From Planctomycetota bacterium (lineage in GTDB: Bacteria; Planctomycetota; Planctomycetia; Pirellulales; UBA1268), in the NCBI GenBank assembly GCA_003669255.1, contig QWPO01000051.1, positions 1 to 15,308 of the forward strand: a stretch of 15,308 nucleotides of DNA, read 5' to 3'. Below are positions 7,147-15,299 of this stretch, piece by piece (the first letter of the stretch is position 1; each line of letters begins with the position of its first letter). The notes beneath the pieces are model-generated. The model made no database searches, had not been told where the DNA came from, and saw nothing but the letters and a program-made list of their open reading frames with translations. The position numbers were made by a program, and so were the translations under genes.

Positions 7147-7773
7147 GTGACCACCGCCCGCTTCATCTCGCTGGAGGGCATCGACGGCGCCGGCAAGTCG
7201 GCACAGATCGGCCGACTCGCCGACTGGCTGCGGTCGACAGGACGCCACGTCACCACCTGCCGCGACCCCGGCTCGACGCCGGCCGGCGACGCGGTCCGTG
7301 CGATCCTTCTCGACCGGCACGACCTTCAACTGGCGGCGAACGCCGAGATGTTTCTCTACATGGCGGCGCGGGCGCAGATGGTGACCGAGGTGATCGAGCC
7401 GGCACTCGCCCGCGGTGAGTGGATCGTCTCAGACCGCTATCTTCTCTCCAACGTGGTCTATCAGGGATACGCCGGGGGTCTCGATCCCGACACGATCCGA
7501 GAGGTGGGGCGGATCGCCACCGCTGGCCGGATGCCCGACCTCGTGCTCCTCCTCGATGTGGACCTCGAGACAAGCGCACGGCGACTCGCGCGGCCGCTCG
7601 ACAAGCTCGAGAACCGTGGCGAAGAGTATCGGGCGCGGCTGCGGGCCGGCTATCTCGCCGAGGCCACGAGCCAGCCCGACCGGGTGGTCATCATCGATGC
7701 CACTGCGGGGATCGACGACGTGGCTGCGGCGATCCGCCGAGCCGTGGCCTCTCGGTTTCTCGAGAAGGCATAG
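7147..7773 (+). CDS. tmk: Thymidylate kinase
   Basis: 208 residues, normal for the family. Phosphorylates dTMP to dTDP with ATP, an essential step in dTTP synthesis in the cytoplasm. GTG 7147 was chosen because GGAG at 7137-7140 lies 6 bases upstream and the protein then begins at the first strand, TTARFISLEGIDGAGKS; the longer frame from 7093 adds unrelated residues. The P-loop is residues 11-18 (G-I-D-G-A-G-K-S). RDPGST at 39-44 corresponds to the usual REPGGT substrate-binding segment with two conservative differences. The S-D-R-Y motif is at 95-98, followed by YQGYAGG. The lid region (RLARPLDKLENRG) carries several arginines. The stop at 7773 is 8 bases before holB, a common bacterial gene pair. 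Confidence 0.96.
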   Translation: MTTARFISLEGIDGAGKSAQIGRLADWLRSTGRHVTTCRDPGSTPAGDAVRAILLDRHDLQLAANAEMFLYMAARAQMVTEVIEPALARGEWIVSDRYLLSNVVYQGYAGGLDPDTIREVGRIATAGRMPDLVLLLDVDLETSARRLARPLDKLENRGEEYRARLRAGYLAEATSQPDRVVIIDATAGIDDVAAAIRRAVASRFLEKA

Positions 7774-7781
7774 GAGGGCAC

Positions 7782-8837
7782 ATGGCCTGGCAGGGCATCG
7801 AGGGGCACGACGCGATCGCCGAACGATTCGTTGCCGCGCACGCCCGGGGACGGATCTCGGGGTCGTATCTCTTCGTCGGCCCACCCGGCGTCGGCAAGGG
7901 GACGTTTGCGCTGGCGCTGGCCAAATCGCTCACCTGCGAACGGCCGCAGCCGGGGCTCGTGGCCTGCGGTGGCTGTGCGTCGTGCGTGCAGGCTGATGCC
8001 GGCAGCCATCCCGATATCGATGTCGTCCGTAAGCCCGACGACCGATCGACGATCCCGCTGGATCTCCTGATCGGCGACGACGAACACCGGATGCGGGAAG
8101 GACTCTGCTGGCGGATTCTCCTCAAGCCGGTGCTCGGCTCCCGCAAGGTCGCCGTGATCATGGACGCCGACCACTTCTCCGATGAGGCGGCCAACTGCCT
8201 CCTGAAGACACTCGAGGAACCGCCCGATGGGGCGGCGATCATCCTTGTGGGCACGGCGCTCGAGCGGCAACTGCCCACGATCCGCTCGCGGTGCCAGGTG
8301 ATCCGCTTCGCGGCCCTTCCAACCGACGTCGTGCGACGGCTTCTCGAGCGAGAGACCGCCGCCGCCGGTACGCCGCTCGACGCGGCGACCCTCGACCGTT
8401 GCACCCGTGGGGCCGACGGCAGCCTCACCCGTGCGCGGCTCCTCCTGGATCCTGAGGTGACGGCGTTTCGAAGCCGGCTCTTCGAACTGCTCGCGATGCG
8501 GCCGCTGCACGGCGTCGACCTTTCGCGAGAGACGCTCGCCTTCGTGGAGGCGGCGGGCAAGGACGCGCCGCCACGCCGGGCGCGGCTGCGGATGGTGCTC
8601 GACGCCACACTCGACGTGCTCCGTCACGCATCGCGGCGCGGCGTTGGGGCCAACACAGGCGATCCCACGCTCGACAGGGCAGCGGCGACCTGGACCACCG
8701 ACATCGATGCGGCCGCCACGGCGGTCGACCGTACGCTCGATGCGGCCGACGCCATCGACCGTAACGCCAACCTCGGCATGCTCGTCGATGCCTGGACCGC
8801 GGTGCTCGAAGAACCACGGCTCGGCAGGCTCCGGTGA
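7782..8837 (+). CDS. holB: DNA polymerase III, delta prime subunit (clamp loader)
   Basis: 351 residues. Part of the clamp-loader complex that places the sliding clamp on DNA during replication. ATG 7782 follows an AGGAGG ribosome site at 7772-7777 that overlaps the tmk stop, suggesting translational coupling. The P-loop G-P-P-G-V-G-K-G-T is at residues 33-41. A zinc-binding cysteine set follows at 52, 62, 65 and 68, with a C-x9-C first gap rather than the C-x8-C of the E. coli protein. The block MDADHFSDEAANCLLKTLEEPP and the later T-I-R-S-R-C-Q segment are characteristic of delta prime and the related gamma/tau subunits. The short length and lack of a long tau-like C terminus favour HolB over DnaX, as does pairing with tmk. 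The C-terminal third is less conserved, as usual. Confidence 0.92.
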   Translation: MAWQGIEGHDAIAERFVAAHARGRISGSYLFVGPPGVGKGTFALALAKSLTCERPQPGLVACGGCASCVQADAGSHPDIDVVRKPDDRSTIPLDLLIGDDEHRMREGLCWRILLKPVLGSRKVAVIMDADHFSDEAANCLLKTLEEPPDGAAIILVGTALERQLPTIRSRCQVIRFAALPTDVVRRLLERETAAAGTPLDAATLDRCTRGADGSLTRARLLLDPEVTAFRSRLFELLAMRPLHGVDLSRETLAFVEAAGKDAPPRRARLRMVLDATLDVLRHASRRGVGANTGDPTLDRAAATWTTDIDAAATAVDRTLDAADAIDRNANLGMLVDAWTAVLEEPRLGRLR

Positions 8838-8841
8838 GCCT
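8826..8841 (+). terminator. Weak candidate terminator hairpin at the end of holB
   Basis: AGGCTC and GAGCCT form a perfect 6-bp stem with loop CGGT, overlapping the holB stop codon, followed by only two further T bases. The overlap with the coding end and the short T-run make this doubtful. It is the only hairpin I see at this boundary before the 185-base gap. Confidence 0.25.
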
Positions 8842-9022
8842 TTCGGGCCTTCTCAGAACCGCGCAGCCCGCCCAGAGTGCCGCGCGCCAGCGGTGATCCG
8901 CGGCGACCCTACCGGCCACGGTGTCCCTCATCGATTTTTCCGCGTGTGACTGTCGATCCAACCGCAGGGGTCGTGCCGGTTCGGAACGCCCCGCTCGTTC
9001 GGCAGGCGGAACACCATCGATC

Positions 9023-11713
9023 ATGGCGACGACCCAGCGGACCGCCGTCGGCCGCGCCGGCTTCATCGTGGCGTCGGCGTTCTTCGCCGGCCTGGCGGTC
9101 GCGATCCTGGTTGTCGGCCAGTCAGCCTGGGAACCGCTTCCCGAATCCTCGTTCCGGATCGACGAAGCCGCAGTCGAGGCAGAACGGCCACCGATCGAGG
9201 TCGCAGACGATCTTCCGCCTGCCGCCGTGCTGCTCGCGGCCAAGCCACTTCCCACCGCTGCGTTGCCGGAACGTCTCGCGCTCGCAGACGCAGCGGCGCC
9301 CATCGTCGACGCCATCATCTCCCAGGCGCTGCCGACGTCGGGGGACAGAAAGGTCAGCGACGACCAGCCACACGACTCCACCCCGACACCGGCCACGGCG
9401 GACGCCGATCTTGTGCCCACTCCCGCTCGGGCCGCAGTCGTCGCCGTGCCCGAAACGGAGTCGCCGCCACCGGTGCCAGATGAGTCGCCCGAGCTTCGCG
9501 CCCTCATCTCGCGACTGCAGTCCAACGAGACCCCAGTCGCCCTCCCCTCGTCGCCCACCAGTTCGAATCCTCCAACGAGCCCTGCAGCGCCTCTGCCAGG
9601 CGACGCGTGGACCGATCCCGACGGAACCAACTGGAGCGACTCTCAAGCCACGGAGCCCGTCGAGCCTCGGGCTGCGGCACCGGCCCGCGGTGGCCGGCTG
9701 CTTGGCAGGCTCGTCGAGCGGCGTGGTGAAACTGACCGCGAGACGACCGGCGCCGGGCCCCCGATGACCGGCCGCCTCCTCGACCGAGTTCGCGACCGGT
9801 TCAATCCGAAGCCGGAAGACTCTGCCGAGCGCGACGAACCACGCAGCACCGACGCCGCTCCCGCTCCCGACGGCTCCCGTTGGCCGGAGCCTGCGTCGCT
9901 GCGCGGTCAGCTCGACTCGCTCGCCACGGGTCGAGGACCCGATCCAGCCACGGCCTGGGCCACGGCCACGCTCGACAGCCTCGCCGGGGTGCTGGCCACG
10001 GCCGGCCCGCGCGACACCGCTGCCGAGCCTGCCCTGATCACGCTCGGCGACCGGGTCGCCGAAGGCATGCACGCGGCCGACGCACTTCCCGACCATGGGC
10101 TCGCCTCGCGGACACGCCGGGCCGCCCTCGCGGTCGCCCGCCGGGTGACCGTGTGGCGGGCGGCCTCGGCCTGTTGTGCCGAAATCGCCGCCACGCCGCG
10201 CGGCGAGGTCACTGCGGAGATCAGCCCAGGCATCGCCGCAGCCAATTCGGCGGCTGAACTGGCCGTGCTGATTGGTGCGATCGAACGGTTTGAATCATCT
10301 CACGATCCGGCCGATGCCCGCCGCGTGCGGGAAGCGACGCACCTCGTCGCAGCCATTCCCTTGGCCACCGCGGAGGGCATCGTTCGTTCTGTTCAAGACC
10401 ACTACCTCTCGCCCAACGTCCGGATCTCCGTCAACGAGCAGTTCGTGGAGAAGTTGCTGCCGGAGACCACGGTCACCACCAGCCCGCTGCACGACTACGT
10501 GCTCGGCCGCCAGGTCCGCGGCACGAAGACCGTCGAGCAATCGACGGCCGTCCTCTTCGAGCCGCACCCCACCGAGATTCGTCTCGATCTCCTCGTGAGT
10601 GGCGAGGTCGCATCACGGACGGTCACCGATGCCGGATCCGTGTCGATTCACTCCCGCGGCCAGTCGAGTTTCACGGTCTACAAGCCGATCCGCATGTCGC
10701 CTCGTGGACTGGGCTTCGACGCCGCTCGCGGCACGGCCTCGAACCATTCGCAGCTCGCCGGCATCGAGACCGGATTCGATTCGGTGCCACTGATGGGTTC
10801 GCTCGTGCGCAGCATCGCCCGCAATCAGCACGACGGAAACCTCGACGAGGCAACGCGAGAAGTCAACGCGAAGATCGTGAACCGTGCCTGCCGGGAGGTC
10901 GATGCACAGACCGAGCCGCAGCTGACCGCCGCGACAAAGCGCGCCCAAGAGCGGTTCTGGGCTCCGATGGAGCGGCTCGGCCTCGAGCCCACCGCGGTCG
11001 CCCTCGAGACCACGACCGACGCAGCGACGGCGAGACTACGGCTGGCGGCCCCGACCCAACTCGCCGCCCATACACCGCGACCGCGGGCACCGGAGAACGC
11101 GCTCTTCAGCATCCAGGTGCACGAGTCGACGGTGAACAACGCCTGCGGTCGCCTGGGACTCGCTGGGCGGAAGATGGGCCTTGAGGAACTGACTCGCCAC
11201 GTCTGCACACAACTGGGGCTTCCGCCGACCATTCCCGATGACCTGCCGGAGGGCGTCGAGGTGACGTTCGCCGCGGTCGATCCTGTCCGCGTGGAATGTC
11301 GCGACGGCCTCGTGCACGTCCGCGTGGCCCTTGATGCGCTCGAGAGCGGCCGCCGAAACAACTGGTACGAGATCGTTGCTCACGTGGCCTACCGGCCGAA
11401 GGTGTCGGGGATGCAGGTGACGCTCGAACGCGACGGGCCGGTGCAGCTCAGCGGCCCAGGCCAGAAGGGGCGGATGGAGTTTGCGCTGCGGACCATCTTC
11501 GGGAAAATGTTCCCCAAGGAGCGTCCGCTGCCGCTGGTGCCCGAGAAACTGGTGGGCAACCCGCGGTTTGCCGGTGTGCAGGCGGTGCAGGCGATCACCG
11601 CCGATGGCTGGCTCGCCATCGCCCTGGCACCAGGAGCGGCGGCCGCATCGGGCAAGACTTCGGCGACGGCGGTTCGGCCAGCCGATCTTCCCCAGCGAAT
11701 CATGCGTCGCTGA
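9023..11713 (+). CDS. Large membrane-anchored protein of unknown function, two similar C-terminal modules
   Basis: 896 residues from ATG 9023, with a weak AGGCGG at 9004-9009; this start gives a short basic N terminus followed by one hydrophobic segment at about residues 13-32, an uncleaved anchor or signal. Residues about 37-320 are rich in Pro, Ala, Ser, Glu and Asp and look disordered. A helical region follows (about 325-460). Two beta-rich modules then appear. One starts near 465 with ISVNEQFVEKLLPE and includes TEIRLDLLVSGEVASRTVTDAGSV. The other starts near 695 with FSIQVHESTVNNACGRLGLAG and includes VEVTFAAVDPVRVECRDGLV and VAYRPKVSGMQVTLERDG. I recall similar proteins, annotated hypothetical, in other planctomycetes. 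A periplasmic location follows from the anchor; no enzyme motif is visible. Role in envelope structure or lipid handling would be speculation. It lies between holB and fumC. Confidence 0.85.
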   Translation: MATTQRTAVGRAGFIVASAFFAGLAVAILVVGQSAWEPLPESSFRIDEAAVEAERPPIEVADDLPPAAVLLAAKPLPTAALPERLALADAAAPIVDAIISQALPTSGDRKVSDDQPHDSTPTPATADADLVPTPARAAVVAVPETESPPPVPDESPELRALISRLQSNETPVALPSSPTSSNPPTSPAAPLPGDAWTDPDGTNWSDSQATEPVEPRAAAPARGGRLLGRLVERRGETDRETTGAGPPMTGRLLDRVRDRFNPKPEDSAERDEPRSTDAAPAPDGSRWPEPASLRGQLDSLATGRGPDPATAWATATLDSLAGVLATAGPRDTAAEPALITLGDRVAEGMHAADALPDHGLASRTRRAALAVARRVTVWRAASACCAEIAATPRGEVTAEISPGIAAANSAAELAVLIGAIERFESSHDPADARRVREATHLVAAIPLATAEGIVRSVQDHYLSPNVRISVNEQFVEKLLPETTVTTSPLHDYVLGRQVRGTKTVEQSTAVLFEPHPTEIRLDLLVSGEVASRTVTDAGSVSIHSRGQSSFTVYKPIRMSPRGLGFDAARGTASNHSQLAGIETGFDSVPLMGSLVRSIARNQHDGNLDEATREVNAKIVNRACREVDAQTEPQLTAATKRAQERFWAPMERLGLEPTAVALETTTDAATARLRLAAPTQLAAHTPRPRAPENALFSIQVHESTVNNACGRLGLAGRKMGLEELTRHVCTQLGLPPTIPDDLPEGVEVTFAAVDPVRVECRDGLVHVRVALDALESGRRNNWYEIVAHVAYRPKVSGMQVTLERDGPVQLSGPGQKGRMEFALRTIFGKMFPKERPLPLVPEKLVGNPRFAGVQAVQAITADGWLAIALAPGAAAASGKTSATAVRPADLPQRIMRR

Positions 11714-11730
11714 GCCCAGATGGGCCGCCC

Positions 11731-11759
11731 GTGTCGGCGCCGTGCTCGCCACTTACAAT
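11731..11759 (+). promoter_or_regulatory. fumC: Candidate promoter of fumC
   Basis: TACAAT at 11754-11759 matches the -10 consensus at 5 of 6 positions and stands out in GC-rich DNA. GTGTCG at 11731-11736 is a poor -35 (3 of 6) at the ideal 17-base spacing. Transcription would begin near 11766, about 30 bases before the fumC ATG. Its position in the 84-base gap supports fumC having its own promoter. Confidence 0.35.
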
Positions 11760-11797
11760 GCGGCACCGACGCAATCCCACCTCCCGGAGCCACGCCG

Positions 11798-13210
11798 ATG
11801 TCCGCAGCGCCCGCCTTCCGCATCGAGTCTGACAGCATGGGGGACGTGAACGTCCCCGCCGACCGCTACTGGGGGGCACAAACGGAACGCTCGCGGGACA
11901 ACTTCAAGATCGGCGTTGAGCGTTTCCAGTGGGGCCGCGCCGTCAAGAAGAGCCTCGGGATTCTCAAGAAGTGTGCGGCGCTCGCCAACGGCGAACTCGG
12001 CCAACTGCCCGCCGAGACGGTGAAGCTGATCGTGCAGGCGGCGGATGAGGTGATCGCCGGGAAGCTCGACGACCAGTTTCCGCTGGTCGTCTTCCAGACC
12101 GGCAGCGGCACCCAGTCGAACATGAACGCCAACGAGGTGATCTCGAACCGGGCGATTGAGATCGCCGGTGGCGTGATGGGCTCAAAGAAGCCAGTCCACC
12201 CCAACGACGACGTCAACCGCGGCCAGTCGTCGAACGACACATTCCCGACGGCGATGCACATCGCCGCCGTCGAGGTGATCCACGGGCGGCTGCTGCCGGC
12301 GGTGCGGCAGCTCCGCGATGTCTTCCTCGGTTTGGAGAAGAAGCACGCTGACCTCGTGAAGATCGGCCGCACCCACCTCCAGGATGCGACACCGATCACG
12401 CTGGGCCAGGAGATCTCGAGCTGGCGGGCCCAACTCGACGACCGGATCGCGGCGATCGAGCGGGAGTTACCCGGGCTCTACGAACTCGCGATCGGCGGCA
12501 CCGCCGTCGGCACTGGCCTCAACGCCCATCCGCGGTTCGGCGATGTGGCTGCCTCGTACATCGCCAAGGAGACGGGGCATCCGTTCGTGTCAGCGGCCAA
12601 CAAGTTTGCGGCTCTGGCCGCCCACGACGCCATGGTGGACATGAGCGCCGCGGAGCGCGGCCTGGCGATGGCCCTTTTCAAGATTGCCAGCGACATCCGG
12701 CTGCTGGCCTCCGGGCCGCGGTGCGGCATCGGCGAGATCTCGATTCCGGAAAACGAGCCGGGCAGTTCGATCATGCCAGGAAAGGTGAACCCGACGCAGT
12801 GCGAGGCGATGACGATGGCCTGCGTTCAGGTCTTCGGCAACGACGCGGCCGTCGCCTTCGCCGGCTCACAGGGTCACTTCCAGCTCAACGTCTTTAAGCC
12901 GCTGATGGTCCACAACGTGATCGAGAGCGCGGATCTCATTGCCGACGCCTGCGATTCGATGCGGATCCACTGCGCGAGTGGGATCGAGCCGAATCTGGCC
13001 CGGATCAAGCACCACCTCGATGACTCGCTGATGCTCGTGACGGCACTCAACACCCACATCGGCTACGAGAAGGCGGCGAAGATCGCCAAGAAGGCCCACG
13101 TCGAGGGAACGAGCCTGAAGGAGGCCGCGGTGGCCTTGGGTTATGTCACACCAGAGCAATACGATCAGTGGGTCGTGCCGGTGGAGATGACCCGTCCGCT
13201 CTCGGCCTGA
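11798..13210 (+). CDS. fumC: Class II fumarate hydratase
   Basis: 470 residues, close to E. coli FumC (467). Interconverts fumarate and malate in the TCA cycle in the cytoplasm; class II enzymes are iron-free, oxygen-stable homotetramers. ATG 11798 has GGAG at 11786-11789, 8 bases upstream; the frame extends to 11720 without family similarity. The start FRIESDSMGDVNVPADRYWGAQTERS is standard. The catalytic loop signature G-S-S-I-M-P-G-K-V-N-P is at residues 322-332. His193 lies in GRTHLQDATP, and G-S-G-T-Q-S-N-M-N-A-N-E is intact. The GSSIMPGKVNP signature is shared with aspartate ammonia-lyase, but the N-terminal segment and the GTAVGTGLNAHPRF block favour fumarase. The end, with YVTPEQYDQWVVPVEMTRP, is also typical. 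The stop is one base from the stop of the convergent downstream gene. Confidence 0.96.
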   Translation: MSAAPAFRIESDSMGDVNVPADRYWGAQTERSRDNFKIGVERFQWGRAVKKSLGILKKCAALANGELGQLPAETVKLIVQAADEVIAGKLDDQFPLVVFQTGSGTQSNMNANEVISNRAIEIAGGVMGSKKPVHPNDDVNRGQSSNDTFPTAMHIAAVEVIHGRLLPAVRQLRDVFLGLEKKHADLVKIGRTHLQDATPITLGQEISSWRAQLDDRIAAIERELPGLYELAIGGTAVGTGLNAHPRFGDVAASYIAKETGHPFVSAANKFAALAAHDAMVDMSAAERGLAMALFKIASDIRLLASGPRCGIGEISIPENEPGSSIMPGKVNPTQCEAMTMACVQVFGNDAAVAFAGSQGHFQLNVFKPLMVHNVIESADLIADACDSMRIHCASGIEPNLARIKHHLDDSLMLVTALNTHIGYEKAAKIAKKAHVEGTSLKEAAVALGYVTPEQYDQWVVPVEMTRPLSA

Positions 13211-13211
13211 C

Positions 13212-15263
13212 TCACTGCGGCACCCTTCGCAATCCGAGCAGCGCCACCACGGCCAGGGCTGCGCTGACGAGCACCGGCGTCGACGGTTCGGGCACGGCCG
13301 CAACGGATCCGAGTGGCCCCAGCGCGGCGCCGAGCGGCCGATAGTCTCCCTTGTCGTAGAGATCCGCCGCGAGGAGGTCGGTGATGTCGAGGATGTCGAC
13401 CACCCGGTCGGCGTTGAAATCACCCTCGCTCCAGGTGGCGAGCACCTCGGTGTCGTATCGCCCAGCGGCAAGCAAGTTCCCCGTGTCGATCACGTCAACG
13501 AAGGCGTCGAAGTTGGTGTCGCCTGCGGCTGGGGCGATCACGCTCCCCCGAACCGAGAGCGAGAGCTGCTGCAAGCCCGCCCCGGGGAGATCTTCGTCGG
13601 ACAGGGCGAGCGTGTAGGTGCCGGAAAAGGCGCCGGCCGTGCCCGATGCCATCGACGCCGTGTAGCCGCGCGATGATCCCGATGCCAGGTTCGCGAGCGG
13701 GGCCAGCGTGGTTGAGAACACGCCTACAGGAGCGGTGGTCGTCACCCCGTCGAGATCGAGTTTTGCGGTCCACGCCGTGCCCGACGCGGCCGGCCGGTTG
13801 AAGAGCGTGAACAAACTGCTCCCCGGAGCGCCACCACGGATCAGCGTGCCGAAGTCGATCGTCAGCGACGTCGTGGTCGTTGCCGAGGCGAACGAGCCGA
13901 TCGCACGATCGAAGACGCTGGTGGAAATCGTGCCGCTGAACGTGGGGCTCATTGTCTGTGGACTCGACGCGATCACGCTCACCGTACCGCTCCGCAGGCC
14001 CACCACTGTGGTGCTGATGGTGAGCACGTGTGTGTTCGACGCCCCGAGTGCCGCGTCGCTCCCCGTGCCGCTCGCAGTCACCGCGCCCGCCGCCGAAAAG
14101 GCGTAGTCGAGCTGGTCTGCACCGGCCGCGACCGCGACAGGGGCGGCGTTGGCGACCGTCAGCGTGGCCGACACCGTCCCCCCGCGAATCACCCGGGCTG
14201 GGAGCGCTGCGAGCGTCGCCGTCATTTTCGCAGGCAGTTGATAATCGGCCAGCACGGGTAAGTGGTCGGTGACCTGCGTGAGGCTCGTGAGCACCGTCTG
14301 GGCCTGGGTCGTCGTGTAGCCGGGAATGCGTGCGGCCAGCGTCGCGGCACTGCCCGTCGAAATTGCCTGATTGATCGCATGGGTCGCGGTATTGCCAAAC
14401 GCCCAGTAGGAGCCCGCGATGTAGTCGAACCCGCCTCCATCACGGACCTCGCCCGTGATCAGCTGGAAGTCGAACCGATCGTCCATCCCTCCGGTCACCT
14501 GACCGTTGAACACGGCCGTCGTCGCCGGCGACTGGGTGTGGACGTCTTTGTAGGTCGTGCTGCCGCTCCACGAGCCGACGCGGCTGATGGGATCGAAAGC
14601 CTGCCCGTTCCCCGTACCGGTGAGCGTTTGGAACCCGGACTCACTCGACGTGTAGAAGTTGAGGTCGCCAGAGTAGATGATTCTCGCCCCCTGACCGATC
14701 GCGTCGGCGTCGGCGCGGATCGCGCGGGCCTCCACGTTTCGCTCCGCCTCGTTGGCGGCGCCCGTCGATGCCTTGTAGTGGCTGGCGTACACATAGAAGT
14801 CGGCGGTCGCGTCGTAGCCGATGGGCCGGAACTGATACCGCATCGTCTGCCGGGGCTGGCTGGCAGCGCCGGAAGTCGACCCGATCTTCTTCTCGGCGAT
14901 CAGCGACACCGACGACGAGTTGAAGATGGCGATGGGGCGTCCCGATCCGGTCGAGCCCGCATCCACCGTCGATCGTAGGTACGACGTTCCCGTAGTGACG
15001 GTGTTGAGCAAGGCCGCGTAGGCGGTGCCGGTCGTGGCGACCGACTCGGCCTCCCCCAGGATCAGCACGTCGATCGCCCTGGCGAAGCCCCCCTTCGCCG
15101 ACGCGTTCATCCCACGAAACACCGCGTCCATGCCGGTCCGCGGCCCGAAGGCGGCGGGGTCGCTGTTGTTGACGTTGTAGTTGACGATCCGCAGCTGGGC
15201 GGTGGCAGAGGCCGACCACCCAAGCGACGCGAACACGATGACAACGGCGAGAATGCGACGCAC
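13212..15263 (-). CDS. Secreted endonuclease/exonuclease/phosphatase-fold protein with dockerin-like region and PEP-CTERM anchor
   Basis: 683 residues from GTG 15263, with GGAG at 15271-15274. The signal peptide ends near residue 22 (A-T-A before QLRIVNYNVNN). Residues about 23-345 carry the marks of the EEP (DNase I-like) superfamily: N-Y-N-V-N at 28-32, Glu71 as probable metal ligand, S-H-Y at 161-163, G-D-L-N at 199-202, D-D-R-F-D near 261-265, and D-H at 333-334. Substrate could be DNA, RNA or a phosphoester. A Ser/Thr/Ala-rich beta region follows (about 346-575). Residues 581-637 hold two dockerin-like calcium loops (G-D-T-N-F-D-A-F-V-D and G-D-F-N-A-D-R-V-V-D). The tail is a PEP-CTERM signal: V-P-E-P-S at 657, a hydrophobic helix, then R-R. 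Exosortase-dependent sorting to the surface is expected from the tail. The exosortase is not in this window. Confidence 0.87.
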   Translation of the reverse strand: MRRILAVVIVFASLGWSASATAQLRIVNYNVNNSDPAAFGPRTGMDAVFRGMNASAKGGFARAIDVLILGEAESVATTGTAYAALLNTVTTGTSYLRSTVDAGSTGSGRPIAIFNSSSVSLIAEKKIGSTSGAASQPRQTMRYQFRPIGYDATADFYVYASHYKASTGAANEAERNVEARAIRADADAIGQGARIIYSGDLNFYTSSESGFQTLTGTGNGQAFDPISRVGSWSGSTTYKDVHTQSPATTAVFNGQVTGGMDDRFDFQLITGEVRDGGGFDYIAGSYWAFGNTATHAINQAISTGSAATLAARIPGYTTTQAQTVLTSLTQVTDHLPVLADYQLPAKMTATLAALPARVIRGGTVSATLTVANAAPVAVAAGADQLDYAFSAAGAVTASGTGSDAALGASNTHVLTISTTVVGLRSGTVSVIASSPQTMSPTFSGTISTSVFDRAIGSFASATTTTSLTIDFGTLIRGGAPGSSLFTLFNRPAASGTAWTAKLDLDGVTTTAPVGVFSTTLAPLANLASGSSRGYTASMASGTAGAFSGTYTLALSDEDLPGAGLQQLSLSVRGSVIAPAAGDTNFDAFVDVIDTGNLLAAGRYDTEVLATWSEGDFNADRVVDILDITDLLAADLYDKGDYRPLGAALGPLGSVAAVPEPSTPVLVSAALAVVALLGLRRVPQ

Positions 15264-15299
15264 GGAGAATCTCCGAACCCCGCCGGAAAACGCTTCCGG
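15261..15299 (-). promoter_or_regulatory. Structured leader: ribosome site inside a hairpin, plus an upstream hairpin
   Basis: On the minus strand CGGAG (15275-15271) pairs with CTCCG (15267-15263) across a 3-base loop. This covers the GGAG ribosome site and the first base of the GTG start. About 8 bases further upstream, CCGGAA and TTCCGG (15299-15294 and 15288-15283) form a 6-bp stem with loop GCGTT. The structures are exact in sequence; a role in limiting translation is inference. Confidence 0.45.

Noticed and set aside
7650..9630. Long minus-strand frames over tmk, holB and the start of the 896-residue gene
   Set aside because: Antisense to clear genes, no start signals of note, low-complexity Arg/Ala/Ser translations.
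13501..13700. Repetitive Ser/Thr/Ala-rich coding in the PEP-CTERM gene as tandem DNA repeats
   Set aside because: The protein is biased in composition, but I find no exact repeated units in the DNA.
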